From positions 37,420,993-37,484,992 of the forward strand of contig NC_044573.1 in assembly GCF_901933205.1 (NCBI RefSeq): a stretch of DNA of 64,000 bases. Reading direction: 5' to 3'. The notes under the pieces are model-generated. The model did no database searches. It was not told the DNA's origin and worked only from the letters and a program-made list of their open reading frames with translations. The stretch's first letter is position 1. Every line of letters starts with the position of its first letter. The position numbers were made by a program, and so were the translations under genes. This document shows, piece by piece, positions 10,091-21,214 of the stretch. The DNA comes from Camarhynchus parvulus (Eukaryota; Chordata; Aves; Passeriformes; Thraupidae).

Positions 10091-10251
10091 AAATTTATTG
10101 AACAAAAACCCTTTGTTTGGCCCATAGTTTGTTGAACCAAATTGTTTCTCTAAGTCCAGAATTCCTTAGATGACTCCATTCTTTTAACAACCAGTTATTA
10201 ATAATCACATCCATCATTAATAGTTGCTTTAATGCTTGCACCTGGGGAGGT

Positions 10252-10264
10252 ACTAATGCTTAAT
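10252..10264 (+). promoter_or_regulatory. QKI: Bipartite QKI response element upstream of the QKI-5 last exon
   Basis: ACTAAT (10252-10257), a three-base gap, then TAAT (10261-10264). It sits between the QKI-6 poly(A) signals and the QKI-5 final acceptor. A further ACTAAC lies at 10373-10378. QKI bound upstream of an exon usually represses its use, so this is a plausible feedback site. Confidence 0.5.
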
Positions 10265-10594
10265 AGCAGTCAGATACTGATGCTGTGCACTGACTGTTGT
10301 TCCAGAAATCTTCTACCCAATTCAGAAACTGTTCATCGTTTTTTGTTTTCCAATTTTCCTTCATCGACTGCTACTAACCATTAGTCGTTAGTCATATTTT
10401 ATCTCTCTTTCTCCTGTTAACCGGTTTTGTGGGAGTGGGCTTCTCCTTCACGTGTCCAAATCATGATGGAGGGCTGTCATGATTTTATTGCATTCTGTAG
10501 ATGGTGTCGATCAGTATGTCAGAATTAAACATGCTTGTTTTTTTTATTAGTTGTGATTAGTTTTCATGTTGTCATTAAGCCGTCACTAGCTGGA

Positions 10595-10600
10595 ACTAAT
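10595..10600 (+). promoter_or_regulatory. QKI: ACTAAT, possible branch point and QKI site, QKI-5 last intron
   Basis: This is a perfect ACUAAY core placed just 5' of the long T-tract, 97 nt before the final exon. With the T-tract acting as polypyrimidine tract, it is a good candidate for a distal branch site. That role is inferred from position only. Confidence 0.4.
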
Positions 10601-10686
10601 CTCTTCTCTATCTTTTCTTTCTTTTTTTTTTTTTTTTTTTTTTTTTTATTTTATTTTTTTTTTTTTTTTTTATTATTTTTGTTTCT
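10597..10686 (+). repeat. Giant polypyrimidine/T-tract before the QKI-5 final acceptor
   Basis: A near-continuous pyrimidine run of about 90 nt includes T26 (10622-10647) and a second long T-run (10654-10671), broken only by single As. It ends 10-25 nt before the acceptor at 10696. It would bind U2AF2, PTB, TIA1 or ELAV proteins. Such homopolymers are length-unstable and error-prone in sequencing, so the exact length is uncertain. Confidence 0.8.
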
Positions 10687-10714
10687 AACCCCCCAGCCGC
10701 CACCGGCAACTAAC
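10686..10714 (+). promoter_or_regulatory. QKI: QKI-type TAAC/ACTAAC pair spanning the QKI-5 acceptor and stop
   Basis: TAAC (10686-10689) lies just before the acceptor. After 19 bases comes ACTAAC (10709-10714), whose ACTAA is formed by the last Asn codon and the TAA stop. The pair fits a QKI bipartite site in half-site-first order, which some descriptions of the element allow. QKI bound here would cover the 3' splice site and stop codon of its own nuclear isoform. Confidence 0.4.
10697..10713 (+). CDS. QKI: QKI-5 final coding segment and stop
   Basis: After the CAG acceptor at 10694-10696 the first two bases complete the Ala codon begun at 5968. They are followed by Ala-Thr-Gly-Asn and TAA at 10711-10713. 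The resulting tail TADRAATGN is the exact QKI-5 C-terminus as I know it. With the exons at 512, 2942 and 5894 this gives 158 QKI-5 codons in the window, consistent with a 341-residue protein. Confidence 0.96.
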
Positions 10715-11117
10715 CTATGACCTTCTGACCTCTGAACTCTTCACCCAATGATGACCTGACCATGCCTGCCTGCTGATCAGTTAACTGGTAAACGCCTTTG
10801 CTTGCCTGTCTTCAGTGCAGCGAGCTGGGGCACTTGTCCGTTCGTCTTACCATCTAACAAAACAGACAAAGAAATTGTTGTCCTCCAACTCCGCTTTTTG
10901 TTGTTCTCCTGTTTGGGTGAAAGTGGTTCTAGAACCTGCACTGAATAGTAGTAAAGCAATAAGGTCCAACTCATCCCTCCGCACTGATCATCCTCTAGTG
11001 TCCCGCCCCAAGCGAACGGTAAGGAGGCCTCGCACGAGATGGAGACAGATGTCCCTTAACTACCCGATGACAGAGGCAGTTACTGTGAGAGACTTCTAGG
11101 AATATTTTTCTTCTCAG

Positions 11118-11141
11118 AAAAAAAAAAAAGAAAAAAAAAAA
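11118..11141. repeat. Genomic A-tract (A12-G-A11) in the QKI-5 3'UTR
   Basis: The tract is A12 (11118-11129), G, then A11 (11131-11141), about 400 nt after the QKI-5 stop. It could prime oligo-dT and create false 3' ends in cDNA data. It could also pair with the T-tract 450-500 nt upstream in pre-mRNA. Confidence 0.85.
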
Positions 11142-11606
11142 GTCAAAGCTCTCTCTGAATGTACTGTGTGATGATGCATCATGCATGAACCTTTGGTCAG
11201 GGATGTCATTGGGGAAGGGATTCCAAAAAGTATTCAAAATTTGATATGCTGTTTAGTCACTACCAGTGCCCTCAAAGGGCAGACGTTGCAGCCTTTTTTC
11301 TATTGCCTGCCAAATTGGACGTTTTAAAGGAAAGTGTGCCATGAAATGCAGATTACGATGACTTTTCAGAACTACATCAATGCAGAGAACAAAACAGCAA
11401 CACTATTAAAGCGAAATACAAGTTTAAATTGTTTTAACCATATTTTAATCTCCTTGGAAGATTACATGAGAACAAGGTACATGCATTATGTGTCACATTA
11501 CTGGGCAAACTGTTCAAATATTTTTTTTAAACCTCCCTGTATAGAAAAAATTTCATTAAGGATGTAAAAGCCATGCTTGCCTATTTGCTGTATACATGTA
11601 ATGAAA

Positions 11607-11614
11607 TGTAGATA
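11607..11614 (+). promoter_or_regulatory. QKI: Pumilio-type site TGTAGATA in the QKI-5 3'UTR
   Basis: This fits UGUANAUA. A second copy is at 14920-14927 (TGTAGATA) and a third is at 16934-16941. Function is inferred from the motif only. Confidence 0.4.
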
Positions 11615-13825
11615 AAGTGTAGTGCATTGAAACAAAATGAACAAAAAAGTAGATACTTTTACTATACAAGGGTGCTGGTGCAGAAAAAAAATATATTTTT
11701 GGAAATGTAGCATTTTATACTTTCAAGTGTTATAAAAAAAGAAAAAAAGAACAAAGAAACCCTTTATTTCATTAAATGATTTTTTCTGGTGGTTGTCAAG
11801 AAACAAAAGACCAAAAGAGCCTTTTAGTCTTTCTTTTTTATTTTTTAAGTATTGGAATAAGTCTAAAGAAAAGGAAGTGCCTTATTTTCTTCATGGTCAT
11901 TTAGTCAAATGTCTTGTATAATCAGCTTCTCCCTCAGACAAGTTACTGCATGCCACTCAGTCGCCCAGTATGTGAAAGAAGCTGTGAGGGAAGACAAATG
12001 ATGAGTTGACCATATTAATTACCTGATTTTTGCCATACTAGTGTGATACGACTTTGCCAAAATCTCATTAAGTGAAGTATTTGCTAAGTTTTCATCAAAC
12101 CAGCCCATTATTATTTCAGCCACTCTACTTTTTAAATCATAGCAAATGCCATACTTGTGCAACGTAAACCAAAGGGTTCTGTGATACAGACTGTCTCATG
12201 CTAAAGGAGATTATTAGCTGACAAATGTTTGTAGAGCTGGAAGTTACGTCATTTTTGTTCAGGGATAGAGAGGAGTTTTCTTGATTCTGGTTGAAATAAA
12301 TATTACATCAACTGTAGTAGGCTTTGGCATCACCCAGAAAATGGATATTCTGCAGATAATGAAACTGGAAGTGCTTAGCGAGTTTCCAGTCAGTGACTGA
12401 GCACATCCCCAGTTTCCAGGAACAGCTCCTGCAGTGGCAAACAGCATGGAAGTTGCTTTACTTTTCAGCTCGTCTTTGACTATTGTTAGATCTGGCCCAT
12501 TGGCTTTTCTTGAAAAGATAAGCAGGAGAGGGACTTCAGCCATTTGAAGTCCAGCTGTACCTTATTTTTAACCCTTGTTTCCACATGAGGTTCAAATAGC
12601 TGGGCAATTGCAAGAGCTGAAGCTGTTTAACGCACAGTATTTAATTCTGAAAACATGAAGTGTTACATTGTGGGGCTCAGTACTAAACTTGGCAAATATC
12701 AGGTGATAATTTTACTCCCCTCTTGTCAACTTATTCTCCTCCTGCAAATCTTCACAGCTTCCAAATGAAAGGTCAATAGTAAGCTAAGAGGGCTTACATT
12801 TTTAAGCACCTGCATGGTGACCTCATCTAACATCTTGTCTCACCTGGAAATAATTATCAGTTTATTTACTATGCAATAGACATTCATCCTTTCGTATTCA
12901 GCTAGATTTTTGTTTATTGTGCCACCAGCTTTGTCTTCCTGTTACACATGCAGTTGTGTTGATTTTATTTACAGTATATGCTGTGCCATTTCGATTTTAT
13001 TTTGGTTGGTTGAATAAACTTGCGACACTCGAACATTTGAAGAGAGATTTGCTAAAACAATACCAGTATTTGATCCAGTTTCATCTCAACTATGATAAAA
13101 CCTGGACATTTTAGACATTTATCAAAGGTCTTTTACTGGGGGGGGAGGGGAAGTGTATGGAATAGATGTGTGACATGTGAAAGTAATGTTTGCTCTGAAC
13201 AAACTTCTGAAAACTTAGTTGACAAAATCTTGGATCAGCTTAAAAAAAAGCATGACTTTTGAAATCTCTGAATGCCTTGGTTCTCAGTATTATCATTCTT
13301 TAATGACTTTTTCTTTATTAAAATAAGTAGTTTTAAGACTTCTTTCTTGACAGTATTATGTAATTTTTTTAGAGTGGGTAGATGGGAGTGTCGCTTGTAT
13401 GTAACCGTACAGATGACATGTATTTGTCTATTCTTTATTATCTTAGTAGTTTCATGCTATGTATGTACCATAACCAACCTATTGCCTATGAGAAACATGT
13501 AAGATAATGTATTTACAGCCATTGTTACAAGTTTATAATGTATTTTTCTATCTTGTTTTATATGTATGTTATATAACATTCAAAAGAATTTTTTTCCTGA
13601 TTGAGAAAAAAGGATACAAAATGCAAAACCCACAATTTTGATAACTGAAAAATTGCCAATTGTTTTGCAGTACTTTATTATATTGGGAGTGTTGTCTTTC
13701 TTGGGCTTTTAGTTAGCTACTGGATGAATACATTAGACATATTTGGGTTTTAGTTGGGTTTTTACATAGCTTGCATTTTAATTCTTTGGTTCTTTGCTGT
13801 TTCTATTAACCCATAGCATTATTTT

Positions 13826-13902
13826 AATAAATGTTATAATACCAACCTACTAACTCTGGATTATGTCTGTTTATTAACCATTACATGTTTAATTAAAATA
13901 AA
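13826..13902 (+). terminator. QKI: Proximal QKI-5 poly(A) signal pair
   Basis: AATAAA occurs at 13826-13831 and again at 13897-13902. An isolated earlier copy is at 13013-13018. Cleavage near 13,850-13,920 would yield a QKI-5 3'UTR of about 3.2 kb and so an mRNA close to 5 kb, the size that gave the isoform its name. Confidence 0.5.
13849..13878 (+). promoter_or_regulatory. QKI: Bipartite QKI response element between QKI-5 poly(A) signals
   Basis: ACTAAC (13849-13854) is followed by exactly 20 bases and then TAAC (13875-13878), the outer limit of the known spacing. Another ACTAAC lies at 13940-13945, with TAAC 21 bases on, just outside that limit. The sites flank the second AATAAA, where QKI binding could affect poly(A) site choice. 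Confidence 0.45.
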
Positions 13903-14919
13903 CATATAAAGACGGAAGAATGTAAAGTCGAGTTACTGGACTAACCCTGAAGAACGTGACCACAGATAACACAACGTGACTTGTTTTTATGTTGTTTGTC
14001 AGCTGACATTCTGCACACTACTATTAAGTTGGCTTTGGTCATTCTGGCCTTTTACGTTGGGAAATAGGTGCCAGTAGAAATGGGAACAAAGTAGCATTTT
14101 TGAGGCATTCTTCTTGTAGAGTCTTGCCACTTGCCTTTCAGCATCTGCATTACTAATTCCACACTTTCTTTTTCTTTCTCTAAAATAATTATTGTTGGCT
14201 CACAGCAAAAGAGCAAAAGATGCCAGTGTATTGGTAAATTGTGACGGTGTACAGAAACCAGTTTGATTCTTTGTTGAACCATTCAGAGGTGGCAGTTAAT
14301 CGCACAGTAATTTGTGATTTGTTGGTTTTGGCACCTGATTCACTGTTGCATCATGTGACATTTCTAAGCACAAAATATTTCTGGATAGAATTGCTGTACA
14401 TTGAAACACAAAACCTGTGGGTTTCCTTTGGCAAAAGTGCCTTATTTATACCACACTGTTTCAAGTAACTTTATTTTTGATACTTCTGCTGAAGTCTATC
14501 AGTATTGCGTAGCTCAGGGGAGTACAACTTCTGTAAGCCAAAGGTCAGACTGTATCTTTTCCTAGTGACTGCAGAAAGAACAAAAATACACCTTTCACTA
14601 AATTACCAAGCAACATCCATTTCAAATTCCAGAGCTGCCTTTATGTGATCTTTATCCCTGTGGATGACTGGAGCAACATGAATGCAGGGAATTGAGATGG
14701 TAAAAATGCTGCTTTGAATGTTCATCTATGCAAATATTTTTACAGATATGCTTCCCCTTTCTTAGAACTACACTCTCCGAGGCTCCTTTACATTTCCCAG
14801 GTAGTTCTAGATTTGTAACCTTCAGTGGGCAGTAATTATCACTGATGTTGAGGGAGATCCTCAATGCAGATAACTTTTCAGATGTCAACAGTTTTCTTCC
14901 TGAAAGTCCATTTTTTTCC

Positions 14920-14927
14920 TGTAGATA
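14920..14927 (+). promoter_or_regulatory. QKI: Pumilio-type site TGTAGATA, distal QKI-5 3'UTR
   Basis: The site matches UGUANAUA, in the part of the UTR that only the long mRNA form would carry. Confidence 0.35.
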
Positions 14928-16933
14928 GTAAAAATTCAGATGAGGAATCTGAATCTGTTCAAATTCCTCCTTTAGTTAATGACTTTTCAAATTATTTATC
15001 TTGAAATACATGCAATATAAAACTTTAGAGTTCTCACAGTATTGCTAGTAATTAAAATTTTATGCATCTTTATTTTATGGAGAAAAATAGTATAGCTTTG
15101 CTGACGTGTGTTAGTGTTCTAATGGCATGTAGTTCTTTGTTTTACAAAAATTTTAGGTAGATATGAAATACTAATTCATTTTGAATAGTTTCACTTGTGC
15201 AGAATTTTCTTTTTTGATTTAACAGATCATGTTGCTATCCTAAAATTCAGCCACAGGCAGATGATAAGAATATTAGCTATTTATAACAGATAATATCAGG
15301 ACCTTTTGACTGGATAATGGAACAAGTGTCGTTACAGAGCAAATAATTTATATTTTTGAAGAACTTTATCAGAGGCGCACATATAGTTTGGTGAAGTACT
15401 CTGTCCAGTATAGGGGAAACTATTCAGATGGAACAAAACTTTAATGTTTTATATTGAAGAATACTTATATTTCCATAACTACTGCTTTTCTGTAATATTT
15501 TTATTATTTTGTGTTTTTATCAATAGCTGTTAACTACTGTTATACTTTGTCCACAGTGCATTTTCATCTCATTCTTCAGTATATGCAGTAGTCAAAGTTG
15601 CTGTAAATTTTGTAGTACTTTAAAGCTGAATGACAGAAAAAAATAGGAAAACTCTAAAATCAAAATAATATATTCATTATTCTTGCCCACCAAAGGTATG
15701 TCTCAATTTACCTGAGTGCCTATCTGAAAATTCAACTATTTTATACTTTGCCTGCTTGTAGGAAAGGTACAAACTGTTTTCATCACCAAATTTGAGGATG
15801 ACTTCAATATTGCTAAATAACTGAAGTTAGTTTCTTTTTCTTTCTTACCATTCTGAGATTAAATTGTCTTAACGTTTGAAAGATCATACATTCAAGACAA
15901 TTAGACCATTGGTCTTTGATCCAATAAAGTGGGATTTATCTTAGAGTAAATATGTTTTGTAGGTGAGAATATAAACAAAAATATAATCTAGACTTTCAAA
16001 GTAAAATCTGAGCAATGCTGTTCATATCTTAAGTGTTGTACCAAAGTACAACAAATTTAGTTTCTTCAAGAGTATTTTTGTGCATATTATAAATTACCTT
16101 CAAGAACATCTTTAAGATATTTTTAATGAGCATATGTTCAGTATATTGACAATACTGATCTTTTATTTGAATATATATTTTAAAGTGTTTCCAAAATCTA
16201 CATGTAGCAAAAGGTTTATTGCCAGATTGTACTCCATGAGGGGGACCACTAAAAGGTTTTCTACCCTGAAAATGCAGGGAAACATTGAAGCGTGTTACCA
16301 TCCATTAAGAAATTAACTTGGAGGAAACATACTTACGAGTATATGAAGCAGTTCTTTGTGTCAGGATAAAAATACCAGTTATCAGAAATAGCACATTGTA
16401 CAGAATTGAATCTGAGTAACACATTCCTAGGGCTGGAAGTACATAACTGTTCCTGGAATTTCTGTTTTGTTTTAATATGTTTGATACATTTTTTTCTAAA
16501 ACACTGTTAATGGAATACTGTCCAAATAACACATGACCCATAACATTAACACGTGGTAATCAATGTTGAATCAAACTGGTTAACGAAAGTACAGCGCTCT
16601 TCCTTCTCTGTGCCTGCGCACTAATTGCAGGTGGTGCATAGGGGCTGGGGCTTAGGCACAGCAGGCTGCAGTCCTGATCTCTTGGTGCCTGCAGTTCAGG
16701 TGTCCGTCTTTGACAACAGACTAACTGGGAGGAGTCTGCCTCCCAAGGTAAAGATTAACAGAGATCTGAAACTCTTAGTAGAATTAATTGAAAATACAGC
16801 AGCAATAAAGCCACATATATACATATATGCTTTGACTTGTATTATGGCAGTTTGTGTGAAACATATAAGGTTTTGTTTGTGCAAAATAATGTATTCTGAG
16901 GGGAAAAGCAAACATGGACATTGCCAAAACAGA

Positions 16934-16941
16934 TGTAAATA
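16934..16941 (+). promoter_or_regulatory. QKI: Pumilio-type site TGTAAATA near the distal poly(A) signal
   Basis: TGTAAATA is placed 29 nt before the AATAAA at 16971. It repeats the arrangement seen at the QKI-6 3' end, where the same octamer adjoins the poly(A) signal. Confidence 0.4.
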
Positions 16942-16970
16942 ACCACCATTTATGACTGTACATTATGTGC

Positions 16971-17097
16971 AATAAAGTAACTGGAAAAAGTGCATGTACT
17001 TTATCCTCAAAAGAAAACTGACAGCTCTCAAAGCTGTAGCTATAGTTTTATTTTCTGAAAAGTTAAATTTTATTCTGTATCTAAACCGCAGAATAAA
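16971..17097 (+). terminator. QKI: Distal QKI poly(A) signals
   Basis: AATAAA is at 16971-16976 and 17092-17097. After about 17.1 kb the next canonical + strand signal I noted is at about 19.28 kb, so these are the best candidates for the end of the longest QKI-5 transcript. Confidence 0.5.
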
Positions 17098-17115
17098 GAA
17101 TGTACATTTTTCACA

Positions 17116-20100
17116 CTTAAATTTTCATTGATGCTTCTAGCAGTGTTATGAAAGATGTTTATTGTTGAAGAGACTTAAACTTCCATGGTCATCTGATTAT
17201 CAGGGTATATTTTGCTTAACAGTTTCTTATTGCATATGCTGTTGTTTGTAACTGTAAATGAAGGAAGTATGCATTATATATCATAAACATGCAATACACT
17301 TTTTGCATATAGGCTTGTGGATGCATCAGGTCTATAAATTTCACAGAGAAAACCACATGATTTTGGGGATATTGTACTTTTGTGGCATAACTGTCACAAT
17401 TGATATGTTCAGAGCAAATAAGAGAAGTACTACTTTACTGTAACTAACACATTGGTTTGGGGCATAGTTTCTGATTACTGTAGAAAATGAGGATGTCTGC
17501 CACCCCATCTAGTGTGAACCTAGCAAAGAACACACTTTGTAGAAGAACTAGATTATGGTATTCTATATTTTCCTTACTATTTATGTGATGATGCTTAGTT
17601 TTAGTTAAGGACAATTGCTTTACCAAGGTATTCTTTGCTAAAAATTCCTTTTGTTTTACACTGCTTAAATAAAAAACTGTTTGCTTCAGAAGTGAGGTAG
17701 ATAAGGTTAAGCGTGGCATCTTTAGAAGTCTGGTAGAGTAGGGGAGAGGAGGCTAAATGCCAGTATTCAGGTACACTTCTGCACTTATCAAGGATGAAAA
17801 ATTTGGCATAATTTGTCTTTGAAGACACCTTCTATGATGAGTTTCACCAAAGTAGTGGCCTATAGTTGTATCTGAGCTAGTAGTCTTAGAAGTTCAGAGA
17901 ATGACAGGGATGCTGTTTGGCATGTGCTACTCGAGCAGGTAAAGCAGCCTTTGTCATCTTTACTGTTACTCTGAGTGCTGGCTGCCTGTGCCCTGAACTC
18001 CTGGCCTGGAGTGGGGGCACAGCCTCACCTTCTGTGCTGTCTCTGGCTGCACTGTGCAAACCCCCTCCTTCATCCATCTGGATCCCTAGAGAGCAGAATT
18101 GTCTTGACCTTTCTTACCTCTTGCACCAAGTCAGTAATACTTGTTTATGGTCACGTTCGTGTTAGGAATTGCATTTATAGGTCTACAAGTTAAAGCTACC
18201 TTTGGAGTTTAGAATTTTTTTTCAACAGACTTTATCACCATTCTACCAGCACTGCTGGTGTGTTTTGGTATGTTTATGGCTCCTAGATGGCTCCTTGTTG
18301 TAGTTGCCTTGAGGCAGTACAAACTTAACCATTACCAGTGTCAAAATAATGAGAGACATTGGTAGAAAAGAGTACAAAGTGCAGAGTCAGAAATTACTCT
18401 TTCATGTTGGCATTCAGGTCTACCAGCAAAAGTAAAAAGAGACTTACTCTACTGTCTTCTTGGTGACCCTGTGAAGTTCTCAAACAGTTAAAAGTAGACA
18501 ACTGACAGCCAGTTCCTGTTGAGTTGAACTCTAAAAATTAACAATCACAAATAATTAGTAACTCCCAAGGAAGGTGTTTTGTTTTTGTTTTTTTTTCTTT
18601 CACTAAGTAGCATAGCATATATTTGTCCTTAATTTCTGTCACAGTATTTTCAGTGTTTTCATCTTCAGCAATAAATAAGGTTACTACTTTGAAGAGTAAA
18701 CTGGATAAACTCAGAGGTGAGGTTCAAGGAAAAAAAATCAAATAAGGGCACACCTCAAGACTGCATCATTTCAGCAACTTACCAGTAAATGAAGGAGTTT
18801 TCTCTAAAGTTCATTTATTTTTAAGCACCTTATACAGACAAGAGGCTAAGGAGAAAAATTTTTTTTGTTTGTGGGACCTTTTCAGAATGAATTCTGTAGA
18901 TTTTCAGTTCCCTGAGGGTGGCCTTGATTTAGCAGATGGTTTATTACCTTCCTGAAGGTAGGAAGTTCCCAGGTCCTCCTGCCATAGGTCAGTCATTGAG
19001 CAAATAAGTGTTCAGTGTTGATTCTGGTTTGCTTTCATACTCATGTGAAAATGAAGCCCTATCTTTTGTATCCAGGTCTTCTTAATATCATGACAGATAT
19101 ATCAGTCTGTACCTCCTAGAGTAGTGGTTTAAAGGGATTTGTTTTTAATTGAAGTTACTTCAGTAGAAAGGCAGGTTGAGTGAGCAGGAGTATTATGGGA
19201 AATGTGTTAATATATGATAAAGATACTGGGATCACTGTTTTATTAGTCTCACTGTGTTTTGTGTATTAGAAACCTACAATAAAATGTAAGTGTAATACTT
19301 ATCTTGTTAGTTGTCTACACCTTTCCAATTCAGATTTCCTGACAAGGTTTTCGTGAGACTGAGACTAGTTTGTGCAGTTCAGAGGTAGTGAAATGATGAG
19401 ATAACTGCAGACCACTCCTATGTATGTGCCTTTTCATAGAGCACAGCCTTTTTAAGATCTTGACCTCAGATATTGGGTAAAACATTGTAAATTTGTGAAG
19501 CAGGGAGCACAGTTTATTAGTCTATCTGCTAACCACTGAAAGTTCAAACGTTGCTACCAGTTCAGAAATGTTACTGCATGTTAATTGTGGCAAATTCCAT
19601 GTCCTGTTTTTAATATGGGTGCAATCTGGAGACCTTCACATGCATATTCTAGTTAATCTCTGGATCATTTTCATGATCTTTCATGAAGAGTGGGTCCAGC
19701 ACTGCTGAGGGGGCCACAAGGCCATTACTTGCATGCCCTTGTGTGACTTTTTCCATATAACCTTAGCGATGAGACAATTTTGATTCTTTCTCTGGAAGGC
19801 AACGAATGAAGCAGATCTTCAGCTTTGTTTCTGAGAGAAAATGGAAATGTATACCAGTGTGGACTGAAAGAAGATAAGAATAACAATAATGTCAGAGCTT
19901 TGAACCCCGTCCTGAACTGAAAATTACTCTGGACTTTATATGATCCAAGAAGAGGAGACAACCCTAAACAAGAGCAGCACTGTGAAACCCATACTGTGTT
20001 GACAAGAAGTTCATCAGAGACTGTAGGCTGGAATTTTAAGTGAAGAAAATTGAAATTATCTCAGTCCTTGAAGAACTGGTTTACCATGTCTCCCTGTTAT

Positions 20101-21214
20101 CTTAAGCAAGTTTGTTAATTTCTCTGTTGGAAATTTTCCCCTTCAGCCTAATTTGAATTTCTTGTTCTTTTATTCTAAGGTTCTGCCCTGCCCCCTTCTC
20201 TGCTGTCTTTCATTTCATAGACAAATTCTCCCTTCATTAGGATGGTGAAATGGCACAGGTCATTCTTGGTACAGAAAGACAACAAGCAAGACTTAAGATC
20301 TAGATCAGGATGATCAAATGTGACATTATTTAGAAAGCCTGCTTCACCTGCACACAAGACCAAGCAGATGGAAGAGAACGATTTCGATACTGAGGGCACA
20401 AATCTGATGTTTGGAATACCTGGGTTTCAGATGCTGCTTTCATTGCTGATGATTTTTGCAGTTTTGGGCAAGACCCCTGCAGCCAAATCCACAAAATACC
20501 ACCATCACCTTAAGTGATGTGTCAAGATAGAGAGAGTGGTCACCAAGGTTTTTCATCAAAAGAATCTTTTTCATGGTCTCCCAGGAAAGAACACACCACT
20601 GCCTTATCTTCTTTTGTCAGTTCCAAGCAACATCATCCAGAAAGAAAACCCCTGGTACCCAGAGGTTTATATACCTACCTGAGTGCAGAGGGGAAAGCTC
20701 TGGTCAGTAAATCCCCATCCTTCCACCACAGCCACAGGAACCAGTTGGCAGCTTGGGTCCATCTCTCAGGCGTTTTTCTCCCTATCTTCACATGCATAGC
20801 ACATGTGGCTGTAACTTTGCGTTTTGCATTCCCCAGCCACCCATGATGGAAGCTACTCTTTTACTCAAGTACCTTTGATGCTCTTGTTCTGAATCTTTGT
20901 TCCTCAGTTTCCTGTCAGGGAAATGAGGTGAACAGGAGAGCCCCAGTAGAGTGTAAGCTGTGGATGGCCACGTTTGAGTTGGTAGAGTGCTCGAGCAGTA
21001 CAATGCTGAGTGCACTCCAGTATCATCACAATGTCCAAGTGTCTCACCATCTTGAATGTACTTGAGAATAAAGCATGAGAGCAAAACAAAATACCTTTGA
21101 CGTCTAACTTAGTCAAACCCATGGTGTAGTTTCCAGAATCTCGTAAGCCAGCTGAGTCCTGGTCTCAGACCAGATCACCTCAGAGGGTATCTGCCAATAG
21201 TGCTGTCTCAAGGG
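17116..21214. other. Intergenic sequence downstream of QKI
   Basis: No recognisable gene is present. Open frames are all under about 110 codons, overlap on both strands and match no family I know. Near 20,890-21,000 a segment (TTCCTCAGTTTCC, then AAATGAGG) faintly resembles a MIR-type SINE. A canonical AATAAA near 19,278 might mark a further 3'UTR extension but has no supporting context. Confidence 0.6.

Larger units (their letters stand above)
5151..10105 (+). other. QKI: Probable QKI-6 3'UTR (composite terminal exon), 3' end approximate
   Basis: AT-rich sequence runs without another recognisable gene from the QKI-6 stop to a strong pair of poly(A) signals at 10071-10076 and 10085-10090. 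The QKI isoforms were originally named for mRNAs of roughly 5, 6 and 7 kb. A 3'UTR of about 4.95 kb plus 1-1.3 kb of upstream mRNA fits the 6-kb class. The QKI-5-specific exon (5894-5968) lies inside it, so this stretch is UTR in one transcript and intron in the other. Earlier AATAAA copies at 5283, 5698 and 6468 could give shorter ends. The assignment of the distal end is inference from signals and message size. Confidence 0.55.
5969..10696 (+). other. QKI: Last QKI-5 intron (overlaps the QKI-6 3'UTR)
   Basis: The intron is 4728 nt, bounded by the weak donor GTTAGT and the acceptor ACCCCCCAG. It contains a MIR-like fossil SINE at 6935-7103, several AATAAA hexamers (6468, 8009, 8672, 9753 and the pair at 10071 and 10085), three ACTAAY motifs in its last 450 nt, and an exceptionally long T-tract before the acceptor. 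Apart from these I see no gene. Confidence 0.85.
10714..17115 (+). other. QKI: QKI-5 3'UTR, with proximal (~13.9 kb) and distal (~17.0-17.1 kb) ends
   Basis: AT-rich sequence without a recognisable second gene follows the QKI-5 stop. Poly(A) signals near 13,826 and 13,897 would give a 3'UTR of about 3.2 kb, matching the classical 5-kb QKI-5 message. Signals at 16,971 and 17,092 would give about 6.3 kb, a length I would expect for long vertebrate QKI transcripts. It contains a 94-codon open frame (10815-11099) with no known domain, a genomic A-tract (11118-11141), a bipartite QKI element near 13.85 kb and several Pumilio-type sites. Which end is used, and in which tissue, cannot be read from DNA. 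Confidence 0.65.

Noticed and set aside
10815..11099. 94-codon open frame just after the QKI-5 stop
   Set aside because: It lies in the 3'UTR of the same exon, has no recognisable domain, and low-complexity Ser/Arg content is explained by chance in this composition.
3239..17115. Search for the mammalian QKI-7-specific tail
   Set aside because: No in-phase acceptor followed by a matching tail was found. It may be absent, diverged or misremembered, so nothing was annotated.
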